A stretch of 9,101 nt of DNA from Methanobacteriota archaeon (GTDB lineage: Archaea > Thermoplasmatota > Poseidoniia > Poseidoniales > Poseidoniaceae), in contig NZXL01000049.1 in NCBI GenBank assembly GCA_002697705.1, forward strand, positions 5,715-14,815, given 5' to 3'. Below the pieces are notes generated by a model that was not told the origin of the DNA, made no database searches, and was given only the letters and a program-made list of their open reading frames with translations. Both the position numbers and the translations under genes were made by a program. Position 1 is the stretch's first letter, and each line of letters starts with the position of its first letter. Below are positions 1 to 5,914 of the stretch, piece by piece.

Positions 1-246
1 GCTATTTTTCTAACTAGCATGGTCGCTTTATGGATCTCTCAAGGAGTTACGGTACCTCAGGGCGCAGCGGCTCCAATGATGCTTGGCGGGGCGAGCGTAG
101 CAGTTTATGCATTGGTTGTAATGTGGTCAATCCCTAGTTATGGAATTCTACTTGGTTCAGTTATTGCTTGGCTTTTATCGGTTGGCCTTTGGTCGATTCC
201 AACTTTCTTATTATTACGAAAATATCGAGCCTTATCCGTTGATTGA
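1..246 (+). CDS. C-terminal part of a polytopic membrane protein, unknown function (5' end outside window)
   Basis: The frame is open from the first base to a TGA stop at 244-246, giving 81 residues; the true start lies upstream of the window, so the ATG at 19 is probably internal. The fragment is very hydrophobic, with about three likely membrane segments: the first residues of the window, roughly residues 29-46 (MMLGGASVAVYALVVMW) and roughly 50-72. It ends in a short basic tail (LLLRKYRALSVD), which would place the C-terminus in the cytoplasm by the positive-inside rule. I see no catalytic or transport signature, so no family is assigned. It is the only plus-strand gene here, and its last 15 bases overlap the 3' end of the convergent gene at 232-531. 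That overlap also means there is no room for a separate terminator between the two. Confidence 0.65.
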   Translation, partial: AIFLTSMVALWISQGVTVPQGAAAPMMLGGASVAVYALVVMWSIPSYGILLGSVIAWLLSVGLWSIPTFLLLRKYRALSVD

Positions 247-531
247 GCGACTCCATTTTTCTGCACCCGGTATACCGACAACAGTACACGTGGCCTTACT
301 CACTCCCTTGATAGATTCTATTCGTTTTTTCAAATCTACAGCATCCAATAAACAGCAAGGGCAATGCGGATGTTTTGGAGCGATAGTGTAGTCGACAATG
401 CCTTGTTCTGACACATCTATCGACTGAACGATATCAGATTGATTGTAAGTAGTTTCTTCATGAGGTTCTTTCCAACTAGCAAATAATTTGACAACTCTTA
501 ATTTCAGAGCCTTCAATTTCCGCTCATTCAT
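232..531 (-). CDS. Small MIP18/DUF59-like protein (possible Fe-S cluster assembly factor)
   Basis: This 99-residue protein has a basic N-terminus (residues 1-21), then a compact region from about residue 32 that resembles the DUF59/MIP18 fold. The likeness includes a DIV...D-V strand, a Pro-rich turn with Cys motif HPHCPCC (Cys57, 59, 60), an amphipathic helix (LLDAVDLKKRIESIKGV) and a closing strand with a conserved-looking Pro and Trp (VGIPGAEKW). In known family members the cysteine after the turn helps in Fe-S cluster delivery. The CPCC here gives more thiols than usual, so direct metal binding is also possible. The ATG at 531 is preceded by GGTGAGGGG (537-545), a good archaeal ribosome binding site, although the spacing is a little long. 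It lies 34 bp after xseB and ends in a convergent overlap with the plus-strand gene. The family call is from pattern recognition only and is moderately sure; an unrelated small Cys protein is the alternative. Confidence 0.6.
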   Translation of the reverse strand: MNERKLKALKLRVVKLFASWKEPHEETTYNQSDIVQSIDVSEQGIVDYTIAPKHPHCPCCLLDAVDLKKRIESIKGVSKATCTVVGIPGAEKWSRSING

Positions 532-565
532 GTAGGCCCCTCACCGTTTTTGTTTTTGTTATTAC

Positions 566-781
566 CTAATCATCAGATATTTCTTTTTCAATATCTTCAA
601 GCCTTAATTCGTTTAACTTGCCTTCAGCAGATTTTAGATCTTCTTGACATTGTTTCAACAAAACCGCTCCTTCTTCGTATAATTGAAGAGTCTCATCAAG
701 CCCTTTACCACCACGTTCTAAAGAGGCTACAATTTCTTCTAAACGGCTAACTGCTTCATCATAGGTTTTTCCTTTTTTCAT
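566..781 (-). CDS. xseB: Exodeoxyribonuclease VII small subunit
   Basis: XseB partners XseA in exonuclease VII, which degrades single-stranded DNA from both ends into oligonucleotides and acts in mismatch repair and recombination. The 71 residues match the family well in length and pattern: an N-terminal YDEAVSRLEEIVASLE segment, then GLDETLQLYEEGAVLLKQC and a second helix (DLKSAEGKLNEL), which together form the helical hairpin that binds the large subunit. The acidic tail (EDIEKEISDD) is also typical. The ATG at 781 lies only 4 bp after the xseA stop and is preceded by GGGAAGTGA, whose TGA is the xseA stop codon. Translation of the two subunits is therefore probably coupled. The stop is TAG at 566-568. 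No oddities are seen. Confidence 0.93.
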   Translation of the reverse strand: MKKGKTYDEAVSRLEEIVASLERGGKGLDETLQLYEEGAVLLKQCQEDLKSAEGKLNELRLEDIEKEISDD

Positions 782-785
782 ATTA

Positions 786-2042
786 TCACTTCCCTTTCTT
801 TTCTAAATTTATGATATTTGCTTCTGCTTTACCATCAGCAAAATTCATTTTGATATTTTGCCCAATTGATAGTTGGTCAAGTTTTGATAAAACCTCGCCA
901 CTATCATCCTGAATCATACTGTACCCTCTCTCGAGCACTCTTTGTGGATGTACTGCCTTCAATGAAGCCTCAAATTTAGCCATTCGAGATTTCTCTTGTG
1001 AGATGATAGATTGACTACTGCTATTGAGCCTCATTGCAAGTCTCTGCATCTTTATTTTGACATTATTTATTCCAGCCATAGGTGCTGCCTTTAGCATTGA
1101 AGTTAGTAATTTTAGGCGACTTCGAGCATCACTAAATTGTCTAATAGTGGCACTATCGATTCTCTCATTATAATCAGCCAATAGCATTTGGATTGCATTA
1201 TAATCGGGTACACATCTCTCTATGGCATTAGAAGGAGTAGATGCTCTAACATCGGCCACCATATCACTGACCAGTAGATCTGACTCATGCCCAACGGCCG
1301 AGATGACTGGTATTTGTGAAGCGATAATCGCTCTAGCAACTGGCTCAAGGTTGAACGACCACAAGTCTTCAGGAGACCCCCCGCCTCTGCCGACAATGAT
1401 GACATCGACCGGTGGTTGATTTCTCTGCTTTGCAATTTCTGGGTCGGAAAGTTTCCTCGCCACAGCCAATCCCCTAACTATTTCTTGAACAGAATTTTCA
1501 CCTTGCACCAATACTCCAATAATAGTCCTGCGAAGTCCTGGCCATCTATTTTCAATCAATCTATTCATGTCTGATAATGCGGCTGAACCAGTCCCCGTTA
1601 CGATTGCGATATGCTTTGGAACTAATGGGAGACGTTTTCTTGGGCGGTCAAATACCCCTTCTTGACGTAGTTTTAGTTTTAGTTTTCTCAGTGCCTCTTC
1701 CATCTTACCAATAGCATTTACTGGCTCGATTTTATCGACAACAAGTTGAATCCGTCCTTGTTTAGCATACAAATCTACACTAGCGATAACCACAACTTCT
1801 GAACCTTCTTTGATAGAAGGGTCAATCAAACACCTTCCTTGCCAAATCACAGCGCTCATCTGTCCAACATTATCTCTTAATGTGAAATATGTATGTCCAC
1901 TAGGGTATTGTTTCCATTGCGATACTTCGCCCTTTATGGCCTGGTTCTGAAATAATTTATCTTGCTTTACAGTTTGACGAATTAGATTTACGAAATTACC
2001 GACCGAAAGCGGGCCTGTGGTTAAATCACTAGCCCCTCTCAT
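786..2042 (-). CDS. xseA: Exodeoxyribonuclease VII large subunit
   Basis: This is the catalytic subunit of exonuclease VII. The 418 residues show the family layout: an N-terminal OB-fold for single-stranded DNA (about residues 11-108, with GEVSQWK, SGHTYFTLRD and AVIWQG), then the nuclease domain from about 140. The core motifs are intact: IAIVTGTGSAALSD (145-158), GRGGGSPEDLW (218-228), FNLEPVARAI, PVISAVGHESD (245-255) and VADVRASTPSNAIE (262-275). A helical region follows (about 280-360), and the C-terminal piece has LERGYSMI. The ATG at 2042 sits in an ATGA overlap with the stop of a short upstream frame. No Shine-Dalgarno is visible before it, so the start is chosen because the OB-fold begins about 11 residues in, as in other XseA proteins. 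Leaderless or coupled translation may apply. Exonuclease VII is mostly bacterial but is known in some euryarchaea, so an old transfer from bacteria is likely. Confidence 0.95.
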   Translation of the reverse strand: MRGASDLTTGPLSVGNFVNLIRQTVKQDKLFQNQAIKGEVSQWKQYPSGHTYFTLRDNVGQMSAVIWQGRCLIDPSIKEGSEVVVIASVDLYAKQGRIQLVVDKIEPVNAIGKMEEALRKLKLKLRQEGVFDRPRKRLPLVPKHIAIVTGTGSAALSDMNRLIENRWPGLRRTIIGVLVQGENSVQEIVRGLAVARKLSDPEIAKQRNQPPVDVIIVGRGGGSPEDLWSFNLEPVARAIIASQIPVISAVGHESDLLVSDMVADVRASTPSNAIERCVPDYNAIQMLLADYNERIDSATIRQFSDARSRLKLLTSMLKAAPMAGINNVKIKMQRLAMRLNSSSQSIISQEKSRMAKFEASLKAVHPQRVLERGYSMIQDDSGEVLSKLDQLSIGQNIKMNFADGKAEANIINLEKKGK

Positions 2043-2117
2043 GAATTTATCATTAGGTCAACGGTTCTTGAATGATGCGCGCGATTTAGAAACTTATCAA
2101 GAGGGAAATCATGGACT

Positions 2118-2279
2118 TTAATCGTTATTTTTTCTGCGCCTAGTTTCAAAACCATGCCTTGCCTCGACCTCTGCAAATTTCCGCAATATTTTCCTACGTA
2201 GAAACCAAACAACAACGATAATTGCAAAGATATCAATGAACAGTATTAACCATTCAACCCAGCCCCAATTATCGAACAT
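2118..2279 (-). CDS. 53-residue single-pass membrane microprotein, unknown function
   Basis: This short frame runs from an ATG at 2279 to a TAA at 2118-2120. The protein starts MFDNWGWVEW, continues with a clean hydrophobic helix (about residues 8-27, LFIDIFAIIVVVWF in its core) and ends in a strongly basic tail (FLRRKILRKF, later ETRRRKNND). This predicts an outside N-terminus and a cytoplasmic C-terminus. The evidence that it is a gene is the ribosome binding site GTGAGGT at 2286-2292, six bases before the ATG. It overlaps the ferredoxin stop codon (2289-2291), the same stop-within-SD arrangement seen elsewhere in the window. The gene is 9 bp downstream of the ferredoxin gene and probably co-transcribed with it. 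A competing 65-codon frame overlaps it (2039-2236) but lacks such a site at its first ATG. The function cannot be told; a membrane anchor or small regulatory subunit are possibilities only. Confidence 0.68.
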   Translation of the reverse strand: MFDNWGWVEWLILFIDIFAIIVVVWFLRRKILRKFAEVEARHGFETRRRKNND

Positions 2280-2288
2280 AGCATGACC

Positions 2289-2624
2289 TCACAATGGGGG
2301 GCGGATATCAATATCCACATCATTTAGCGGGACGCCAATACATCCTAATCTTGCACATCGCTCGACCAAATAATCATCCAATCCAGGGGGCAGAATTTCA
2401 GGAAGGTCGACATTTCCTTCAACCAAAGTCACCATACATGTCCCGCAAGTTCCCGAAGTACAGTTGGTGGGGATTCTCACTCCGGCCGATTCTGCATGTT
2501 CAACAATCGTGTCGCCAGCTTCCAATTTGGTTTGACCAAGTAATTTAGCACCTTGAAGGAAGCGCACTACTGGCACAAGGGCATCACTCGAAGAGTCATC
2601 TTCTGAACCGGACTTTGCCGACAT
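2289..2624 (-). CDS. Plant-type 2Fe-2S ferredoxin
   Basis: This is an electron-carrier ferredoxin with one [2Fe-2S] cluster, expected to be soluble and cytoplasmic. The 111 residues begin with an acidic, Ser-rich tail (residues 1-14), then the beta-grasp fold starts near PVVRFLQG. The ligand loop is IPTNCTSGTCGTCMVTL, with Cys55, Cys60 and Cys63 in the diagnostic C-x4-C-x2-C spacing. The fourth ligand is most likely Cys95 in ARLGCIG, which corresponds to the usual RLxCQ site; a spare Cys90 lies just before it. The ATG at 2624 is preceded by TGAGGA (2631-2636), whose TGA is the stop of the upstream zinc-ribbon gene, so the two are probably translated in series. Its redox partner is not evident. 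Neighbouring genes encode a membrane microprotein and exonuclease VII, which does not itself use Fe-S, so the context does not settle its role. Confidence 0.9.
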   Translation of the reverse strand: MSAKSGSEDDSSSDALVPVVRFLQGAKLLGQTKLEAGDTIVEHAESAGVRIPTNCTSGTCGTCMVTLVEGNVDLPEILPPGLDDYLVERCARLGCIGVPLNDVDIDIRPPL

Positions 2625-2633
2625 ATTACATCC

Positions 2634-3728
2634 TCAGCGCATATCTTTGTGACGAGTCCAGCGTCCTGTTTGCTTGTTGAAAAACAAACCAGCCTTTTTC
2701 ATCCACTTGTTGAACTTTGTAGCACCGGCACCCGTGCGCAGAATGAAATCTTCGCGGTCTTCTTGTGCTTGAATGTAATCTTTAGCAGCCAATGTTTGGT
2801 CAATCCAATCATTGATGTCCATTAGGCCGCCACCAATTGCACTTTCTTCGACAACCCTGCTCATTTGGTCAGCAGTTGCACCTGTTTGTTCAAGGTCTCT
2901 ACGAATCATATCGTTGACAGAGGACAAGTCCATTGAAGCAGGTTTAGGTGGCACAGGATTACGAGGAGCCATATTTTCATCAATAGAAATTCTGCTACCA
3001 TTCATCAATTTATTTTCGACAATTACAGCCAACTCTGGCGTGAAACTTTCTTCACATTCCCAACAAATGAATACCCACTCTTCAGATCTATCTTTGTCTC
3101 TGGCTTGCCTAGGGTCCATCTCGTCGCCACAGTTTGGACAAGCATGGAAAATAAGAGCAGGAACAAATTTTCTACGGAAATCAACAATATCTTGAGGAGT
3201 TCCTTCCAATTCCAGCATTTCATGGTCTCTTGCTGCTTCAAGACCACGGGTTTCTAGTTGGTCACGAATCTTTACTTTCTGGTCATCTTTGCCTTCATCA
3301 TAGAGATTATTCTCTAGTTTTACGATTAGCTCAACAGTTTTACCTAGTCTATTCATCACCAATTTCTTGGCTCTAAAGGCTTCGACTTGAACAATTTTCA
3401 AGCGCTCTTTTTCTTCAGCAAGTTCGGTTAGAACATCCTTTTGCTTACGCTTGAATTTCATTTCCTCAATCTTGGATTCTCCACTCTTTCTTTCAGGAGC
3501 AAGAACCTTTGCTAGAAAACGCTCTTTTCCGTGACTAGTATGCCCAGCGGTGATAATTGAAATTACACCTTCAGCGATATCGGGCTTGAGGGCATAGTTT
3601 TCAACCAACATGTCTTTGTCGATTTTTTTAAGATCGCCGATTTTCAATCCTGCATCAGCTAATTGCTGTGCCGTAGTATCGTCAATACCGCGTCTTAGTA
3701 AAGCTAGATAGGTGTCCTTCTTCGCCAT
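2634..3728 (-). CDS. Uncharacterised protein with HhH-like N-terminus, coiled coil and zinc ribbon
   Basis: I do not recognise this 364-residue protein as a named family. Residues 7-62 resemble a tandem helix-hairpin-helix of the RadA/Rad51 N-terminal or RNA polymerase alpha-C-terminal type (GIDDTTAQQLADAGLKIGDL, then LKPDIAEGVISII). Residues about 85-175 are rich in Lys and Glu and should form long helices or a coiled coil. A zinc ribbon follows with CPNC (Cys197, Cys200) and CWEC (Cys222, Cys225). A Pro-rich linker (255-266) leads to a helical C-terminal region ending in a Lys/Arg/Trp-rich tail (FNKWMKKAGLFFNKQTGRW). Together these suggest binding to DNA, RNA or a nucleoprotein, but no catalytic motif is seen. 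The ATG at 3728 has a strong site GGAGGGG (3734-3740) five bases upstream. It follows a 118-bp gap with a hairpin and a candidate promoter and precedes the ferredoxin gene by 9 bp, so it probably leads this operon. Confidence 0.85.
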   Translation of the reverse strand: MAKKDTYLALLRRGIDDTTAQQLADAGLKIGDLKKIDKDMLVENYALKPDIAEGVISIITAGHTSHGKERFLAKVLAPERKSGESKIEEMKFKRKQKDVLTELAEEKERLKIVQVEAFRAKKLVMNRLGKTVELIVKLENNLYDEGKDDQKVKIRDQLETRGLEAARDHEMLELEGTPQDIVDFRRKFVPALIFHACPNCGDEMDPRQARDKDRSEEWVFICWECEESFTPELAVIVENKLMNGSRISIDENMAPRNPVPPKPASMDLSSVNDMIRRDLEQTGATADQMSRVVEESAIGGGLMDINDWIDQTLAAKDYIQAQEDREDFILRTGAGATKFNKWMKKAGLFFNKQTGRWTRHKDMR

Positions 3729-3784
3729 AGCATCCCCTCCGACAATTCACGGCGAGAAGTCACTCCTAAGAAAAGGCTCTCCCG

Positions 3785-3804
3785 TGTTAAAATATCTAAA
3801 TCAA
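3785..3804 (-). promoter_or_regulatory. Candidate TATA-box region for the zinc-ribbon/ferredoxin operon
   Basis: In the 118-bp gap upstream of the gene at 2634-3728, the minus strand reads GTTGATTTAGATATTTTAAC, an AT-rich block flanked by more mixed sequence. TBP could bind within it. A start site some 25 bases downstream would fall near 3765-3770 and give a leader of roughly 40 bases holding the GGAGGGG site. There is no clear BRE, so this is a weak call based on position and composition. Confidence 0.35.
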
Positions 3805-3818
3805 CACTATTTGAACTA

Positions 3819-3845
3819 ATAAAACAGGCTATTGCGCCGTTTTAT
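3819..3845 (-). terminator. Inverted repeat immediately after ksgA, likely 3'-end hairpin
   Basis: The minus strand reads ATAAAACGGC, loop GCAATA, then GCC-T-GTTTTAT. The arms pair over 10 bp with one unpaired base. The repeat starts one base past the ksgA stop (3847-3849) and ends in a short U-rich arm (GUUUUAUUAG in RNA). Archaeal termination mainly needs a U-tract and not a hairpin, so it could act as a terminator, a 3'-processing or stabilising structure, or both. The position between two transcription units supports a 3'-end role. Confidence 0.55.
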
Positions 3846-3846
3846 C

Positions 3847-4722
3847 TCATATATTTTGACTATTTTCGGTTAAATCGCAGCACAATTCAATCCAGTCGTC
3901 AAAGTCTAATTCTTCAGGCCTAGAATCCATTCTTTCATCCTCGATTAATGAAGCAAATGCTTTCTTCCATCTGGCAGAATGCCATTGCGGAATTCTATTG
4001 ATTCGCTTGGGAACGGATTTCAAAGTAGAACGTATTTTTTTCCTTCTTTGAGTAAAAGTGGTATGAATCACCTGCTTCACCAATCGTTTATCACAATCAA
4101 AATCTTCTCCACTAGGTGTCATTTCGACAAAACATGAGTGAACTTTTGGGTTTGGGCTGAAATTATGTGGAGCGACTTTCTTTACAATTTGACTTTCCCA
4201 ATCTAATAGAGCAGTCATTCCCAGTGAGCCTACATCGGTTTCATATTCCATCACTAGCCTTTCAGCAAATTCTTCTTGAACCAAAAGTAGAACGCATTCT
4301 AATGCCGAATTCTCTTGTTCTCTAAGGTATTTGGTTAATCTATCAATCAGTGGTGATGAGATTTGGTATGGTATGTTTGAAACAACCTTGGTAACTCCTA
4401 TTGGCCATTTTACTTTTAACGCGTCACCTGAGATTACATTGAGTTGCCCACTATCAATTTCGGGGGCGAAAATTTCGGTTAAATGTTTGACTGCCCCTTC
4501 ATCCAACTCAATAGCGGTGACTTTTGAATTTGAATTTAGCAATGCTTCTGTAAGGACGCCAGGGCCAGGTCCAATTTCCAAAACATGATCTTTATCACAT
4601 ACACTAGTATGCTTAACTGCAAAATCAATAAGTTCGTCATTGACTAAGAAATGTTGCCCTAAGTCCTTGTTGAAAGGTTGTTTAGCACGTAAAGAATCGA
4701 CGAGCCAACGTGCACCTTTCAT
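3847..4722 (-). CDS. ksgA: 16S rRNA (adenine-N6,N6)-dimethyltransferase KsgA/Dim1
   Basis: This enzyme dimethylates the two adjacent adenines in the loop of 16S rRNA helix 45, using S-adenosylmethionine, late in small-subunit assembly. The 291 residues carry all expected motifs: the N-terminal LGQHFL (21-26), the SAM-binding EIGPGPGVLTEALL (49-62), an acidic loop end at IELDE (71-75), GDAL (99-102), the catalytic SNIPYQISSPLI (115-126), NFSPNPKVHS (187-196) and the C-terminal rRNA-contact segment FTQRRKKIRSTL (223-234). RPEEL (268-272) is also typical. The length is slightly above many archaeal homologues because of a basic segment around 236-256. The ATG at 4722 overlaps the DUF655 stop by four bases (ATGA), and a GGTGA site lies at 4727-4731, inside the DUF655 coding end. 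Its placement after rpoF and DUF655 is a standard archaeal arrangement. The call is secure. Confidence 0.97.
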   Translation of the reverse strand: MKGARWLVDSLRAKQPFNKDLGQHFLVNDELIDFAVKHTSVCDKDHVLEIGPGPGVLTEALLNSNSKVTAIELDEGAVKHLTEIFAPEIDSGQLNVISGDALKVKWPIGVTKVVSNIPYQISSPLIDRLTKYLREQENSALECVLLLVQEEFAERLVMEYETDVGSLGMTALLDWESQIVKKVAPHNFSPNPKVHSCFVEMTPSGEDFDCDKRLVKQVIHTTFTQRRKKIRSTLKSVPKRINRIPQWHSARWKKAFASLIEDERMDSRPEELDFDDWIELCCDLTENSQNI

Positions 4723-5516
4723 GCCTTCACCGGAAGGAGGAGGTCAGTAAGTCGTGGTTGGAGGTTTCGGTCAATAATCTCTGATTGGAACCTTTTTGCT
4801 AGTAATTCAGCAGCATCGATACTACAGGATTCATTTAGATTTTCAAAAGAAGTAAATCCTGATGAACCTCTTTCTTCAACCATTTGAATCGCTTTTTTAT
4901 TTCCAATTCCATGAAGTAATTCGTAAGCATGCTGCTTCAAGGAAAGATATCCTGCAGGGTTGAAAAAGGATTTAATGAAATGAATCTCATTTTCTTCGAT
5001 AAAGGATTGAAGGGCTATTGGCAAATCTTTGGTAGCGCTAGTAGAAAGTCTATCTAAGCGCGCCATGCCAATTATATCTCCAACTTGCTCACGCTTTTGT
5101 TTGTCAATACCAACGTATAATCTTGTACCTACTGGTTGGATATTTCCTGAATTCTTAGGCCTATATCTTCCCATTAGCATTTTACTTTCGCCTAGAAGAA
5201 CAAGGACATTATTTTCGATATCGTGTTCTACAACTCTAGCCCAAATTTCATCATCTAATGGAGTTGGTTTGACGACCTTTTGTCGCTGAGGTTTTTGGTT
5301 ATTTGACCTCCGATTATCCGAATTACGGTTACGTGATTGTGCAGGTCTATTTTTTCGATTATTAGAGCGTTGAGGCTGAGGTTTCTTCTCATCCTTTTTA
5401 GGGATCTCTTTACGCCCTTCAGCAGGTCTTGAGGGCATATGATTTGTTGAACTAGGTTGAGTTTTTTTACCCCTAGTTGGAATCTTAATTTTACGGTCAC
5501 GACGGAAACCACTCAT
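4719..5516 (-). CDS. DUF655 protein: OB-like plus helix-hairpin-helix domains with a disordered basic N-terminus
   Basis: DUF655 proteins are conserved in archaea beside rpoF and ksgA and are presumed nucleic-acid binding, but no reaction is established. From the chosen ATG the protein has 265 residues. Residues 1-85 are low-complexity and rich in Arg, Lys, Asn, Gln and Pro, clearly disordered and basic. The folded part starts near EIWARVVEHDIENNVLVLLG (about 90), a beta-rich OB-like region to about 156, and continues to a helix-hairpin-helix (LLHGIGNKKAIQMVEER, 200-216) and LAKRFQSEI. The ATG at 5516 is preferred over the in-frame ATG at 5543, because GGAGTGA (5522-5528) lies five bases before it. 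The earlier ATG overlaps the rpoF stop and would add nine residues. The gene ends in an ATGA overlap with ksgA, so translation of the two is probably coupled. The long N-terminal tail is the unusual part. Confidence 0.9.
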   Translation of the reverse strand: MSGFRRDRKIKIPTRGKKTQPSSTNHMPSRPAEGRKEIPKKDEKKPQPQRSNNRKNRPAQSRNRNSDNRRSNNQKPQRQKVVKPTPLDDEIWARVVEHDIENNVLVLLGESKMLMGRYRPKNSGNIQPVGTRLYVGIDKQKREQVGDIIGMARLDRLSTSATKDLPIALQSFIEENEIHFIKSFFNPAGYLSLKQHAYELLHGIGNKKAIQMVEERGSSGFTSFENLNESCSIDAAELLAKRFQSEIIDRNLQPRLTDLLLPVKA

Positions 5517-5521
5517 GGTTT

Positions 5522-5528
5522 TCACTCC
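5522..5528 (-). promoter_or_regulatory. Ribosome binding site that sets the DUF655 start
   Basis: The minus strand has GGAGTGA five bases before the ATG at 5516. The same seven bases occur at the same distance before rpoF. This favours the internal ATG over the one at 5543. Confidence 0.7.
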
Positions 5529-5539
5529 ACAAAATAAGT

Positions 5540-5902
5540 TCATTCAACGCCAACATGTTGGCGAACAATATCTAGTATCTCATTGACTTCACTATCGTCG
5601 ATAGCAATTCTCTTTGAAACCAGAACAGCCTTGATGTCATCAGGGTACATTGGCATTAGTTCAGCAATCTTTGCGGCTAAATCAGGATATTGGGACAACT
5701 TTTGATGAGCGGTCAAGGCTTCTTTCAAAGACTGAAAGACCTCAGGGATAGTTTTGTAACCATTACGATTGTCACTAGCAGCCCATTCAGCATGTTGAAG
5801 TGCAGCCACTTGCTCATAGGTTAGATCGCCACGACGCTCTTGTGCATCAGCAAGCATTTGTCTAACAGTTGCAAAATCAATGAATCTTTCTTCTTCAGCC
5901 AT
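5540..5902 (-). CDS. rpoF: DNA-directed RNA polymerase subunit F (Rpb4 homologue)
   Basis: Subunit F pairs with subunit E (Rpb7) to form the stalk of archaeal RNA polymerase, which helps open the promoter, binds the transcript and aids processivity. The 120 residues match Rpb4/RpoF in length and layout: an N-terminal segment that packs against subunit E (FIDFATVRQMLADAQERR, LTYEQVAALQHAEWAA), then the HRDC-like helical half with KLSQYPDLAAKIAELMPMYPDDIKAVL, where the MYPDD turn is characteristic, and a last helix (EVNEILDIVRQHV). The frame is open to a GTG at 5911 that overlaps the L21e stop. The ATG at 5902 is preferred because GGAGTGA sits five bases before it. The position between rpl21e and the DUF655 gene is the conserved archaeal order and supports the call. 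Confidence 0.93.
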   Translation of the reverse strand: MAEEERFIDFATVRQMLADAQERRGDLTYEQVAALQHAEWAASDNRNGYKTIPEVFQSLKEALTAHQKLSQYPDLAAKIAELMPMYPDDIKAVLVSKRIAIDDSEVNEILDIVRQHVGVE

Positions 5903-5907
5903 AAATA

Positions 5908-5914
5908 TCACTCC
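5908..5914 (-). promoter_or_regulatory. Ribosome binding site for rpoF containing the L21e stop codon
   Basis: GGAGTGA on the minus strand lies five bases before the rpoF ATG at 5902, and its last three bases are the TGA stop of rpl21e. Ribosomes ending L21e would therefore stop on the rpoF binding site, which suggests reinitiation or coupled translation. Confidence 0.7.

Noticed and set aside
2039..2236. 65-codon minus-strand frame as a full gene
   Set aside because: Its first ATG at 2236 has no ribosome binding site, and most of it overlaps the better supported 53-residue microprotein in another frame. Only its 3' part might be translated, as described in the findings.
2812..3195. 127-codon plus-strand frame
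   Set aside because: It is antisense to the zinc-ribbon gene, Ser/Leu-rich in the manner of a shadow frame, and shows no motif or ribosome binding site of note.
5903..5911. GTG at 5911 as the rpoF start
   Set aside because: The ATG at 5902 has GGAGTGA five bases upstream, whereas the GTG overlaps the L21e stop and would add only three residues that the family does not need.
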